A DNA stretch of 32,930 nt from positions 1 through 32,930 of the forward strand of contig JBCCGR010000052.1 in NCBI GenBank assembly GCA_039029195.1, read 5' to 3'. Position 1 is the stretch's first letter. Each line of letters begins with the position of its first letter. Origin of the DNA: JBCCGR01 sp039029195. GTDB lineage: Bacteria; Pseudomonadota; Alphaproteobacteria; Rhizobiales; Rhizobiaceae. The position numbers and the translations under genes were made by a program. The notes under the pieces are model-generated. The model was not told the DNA's origin. It saw only the letters and a list, made by a program, of their open reading frames with translations, and did not search any database. This document shows positions 32,552 through 32,930 of the stretch, piece by piece.

Positions 32552-32815
32552 TTATTGTGATCTGAAAGAATTTGCGAGAGTAATTTTTACGATATGGATG
32601 GAATAAGAATTTATTTAGGGATTTTTTCTTCGAATGAAATAAACAATTTCGAGTATTTCAGGAATAGGAAGAAAAATGTAAGAGTACTATTTCCATCAAT
32701 TTTGATGATCACTGTTGTATCTAGTAAAAAAGGAGTTTAGTTGAATTTTTTCGGGATTAATTTTTGTGAAGACCTTTTGAAAATTCTTTCCGTGCCCAAT
32801 CGTATGAGTAACCCA

Positions 32816-32888
32816 TAGAGAGGAGTGTTTTCTCATTAACCCTTTCTTTGCCGAAGTGTGAAAAAACCCGTGCAGAGGAGTGTTTTTC
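32816..32888. repeat. Direct repeat AGAGGAGTGTTTT
   Basis: AACCC, four variable bases, then AGAGGAGTGTTTT occurs twice (second core at 32874), with cores 55 bases apart. The second copy runs into the terminal hairpin. Purpose unknown; it may be part of the same origin-like or boundary region. Confidence 0.45.
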
Positions 32889-32930
32889 TATTGAAACGGC
32901 ACGCAGGAATGCGTGCCGTTTCAATAGAAA
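32885..32930. repeat. Perfect 21-bp hairpin at the window end
   Basis: TTTCTATTGAAACGGCACGC plus A pairs with its perfect complement ending at base 32930, around a GGAA loop. The 5' side is preceded by two more T, so the stem may continue beyond the window. T on the 5' side and A on the 3' side is the reverse of a terminator layout. Confidence 0.7.

Noticed and set aside
1..32930. CRISPR array, rRNA operon or phage structural genes
   Set aside because: I saw no regularly spaced repeats, no rRNA-like sequence and no phage proteins in the window.
32885..32930. Rho-independent terminator at the right end
   Set aside because: The stem is strong, but on both strands it is followed by A residues rather than a T run.

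Overview
The window looks like a chromosomal or large-replicon segment of an alphaproteobacterium, most likely of the Hyphomicrobiales (Rhizobiales). It has a RirA-type iron regulator with the family's three cysteines, an HmuP-type hemin uptake protein, pseudoazurin-like cupredoxins and a moderate GC content. Species cannot be named from the sequence alone.

Layout. 1-2936: accessory DNA with three hypothetical genes and many short palindromes, ending in a 15-bp copy of a tRNA-Ser 3' end (candidate attachment site). 2938-4160: decayed DNA, namely a truncated amidohydrolase with an in-frame stop and an IS5-family transposase remnant. 4162-6279: a TetR regulator with paired operators, a DUF4345 membrane protein, an alpha/beta-hydrolase remnant and an SRPBCC protein. 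6401-9827: thiopurine methyltransferase-like gene, LysR regulator, class II fumarase and a VOC protein. 10137-31673: a large iron and heme region. 31674-32930: non-coding DNA with a tRNA-Ser 3' fragment, an AT-rich stretch with iteron-like repeats, and a 21-bp hairpin at the last base of the window.

Iron region. A plus-strand pair (siderophore-interacting reductase, pseudoazurin-like protein) converges on a minus-strand five-gene operon (substrate-binding protein, FecCD permease, ATPase, second pseudoazurin-like protein, SAM methyltransferase). Then come a DUF2325 gene, rirA, an uncharacterised Cys-motif gene, and the heme locus. The heme locus is a minus-strand hmuP-hmuS-hmuT-hmuU-hmuV operon divergent from a plus-strand receptor-unknown-exbB-exbD-exbD2-tonB-heme monooxygenase operon. 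A sterol-desaturase-like gene and a secreted DUF4856 (imelysin-like) gene follow.

How it fits together. TonB/ExbB/ExbD would energise the outer-membrane heme receptor. HmuTUV would carry heme across the inner membrane, and HmuS plus the IsdG-like monooxygenase would bind or degrade it. In parallel, a second ABC importer with a SIP-type reductase and two cupredoxins could take up another iron source. I see the same short motif, approximately TTWAWACWTGACTWTAAWA, in five promoters of this region; the copy next to rirA is a perfect TGA-N9-TCA iron-responsive box. Both exbD2 (a run of nine C) and the receptor gene (AAAAAGGG) carry single-base frameshifts that are either assembly errors or real lesions/switches.
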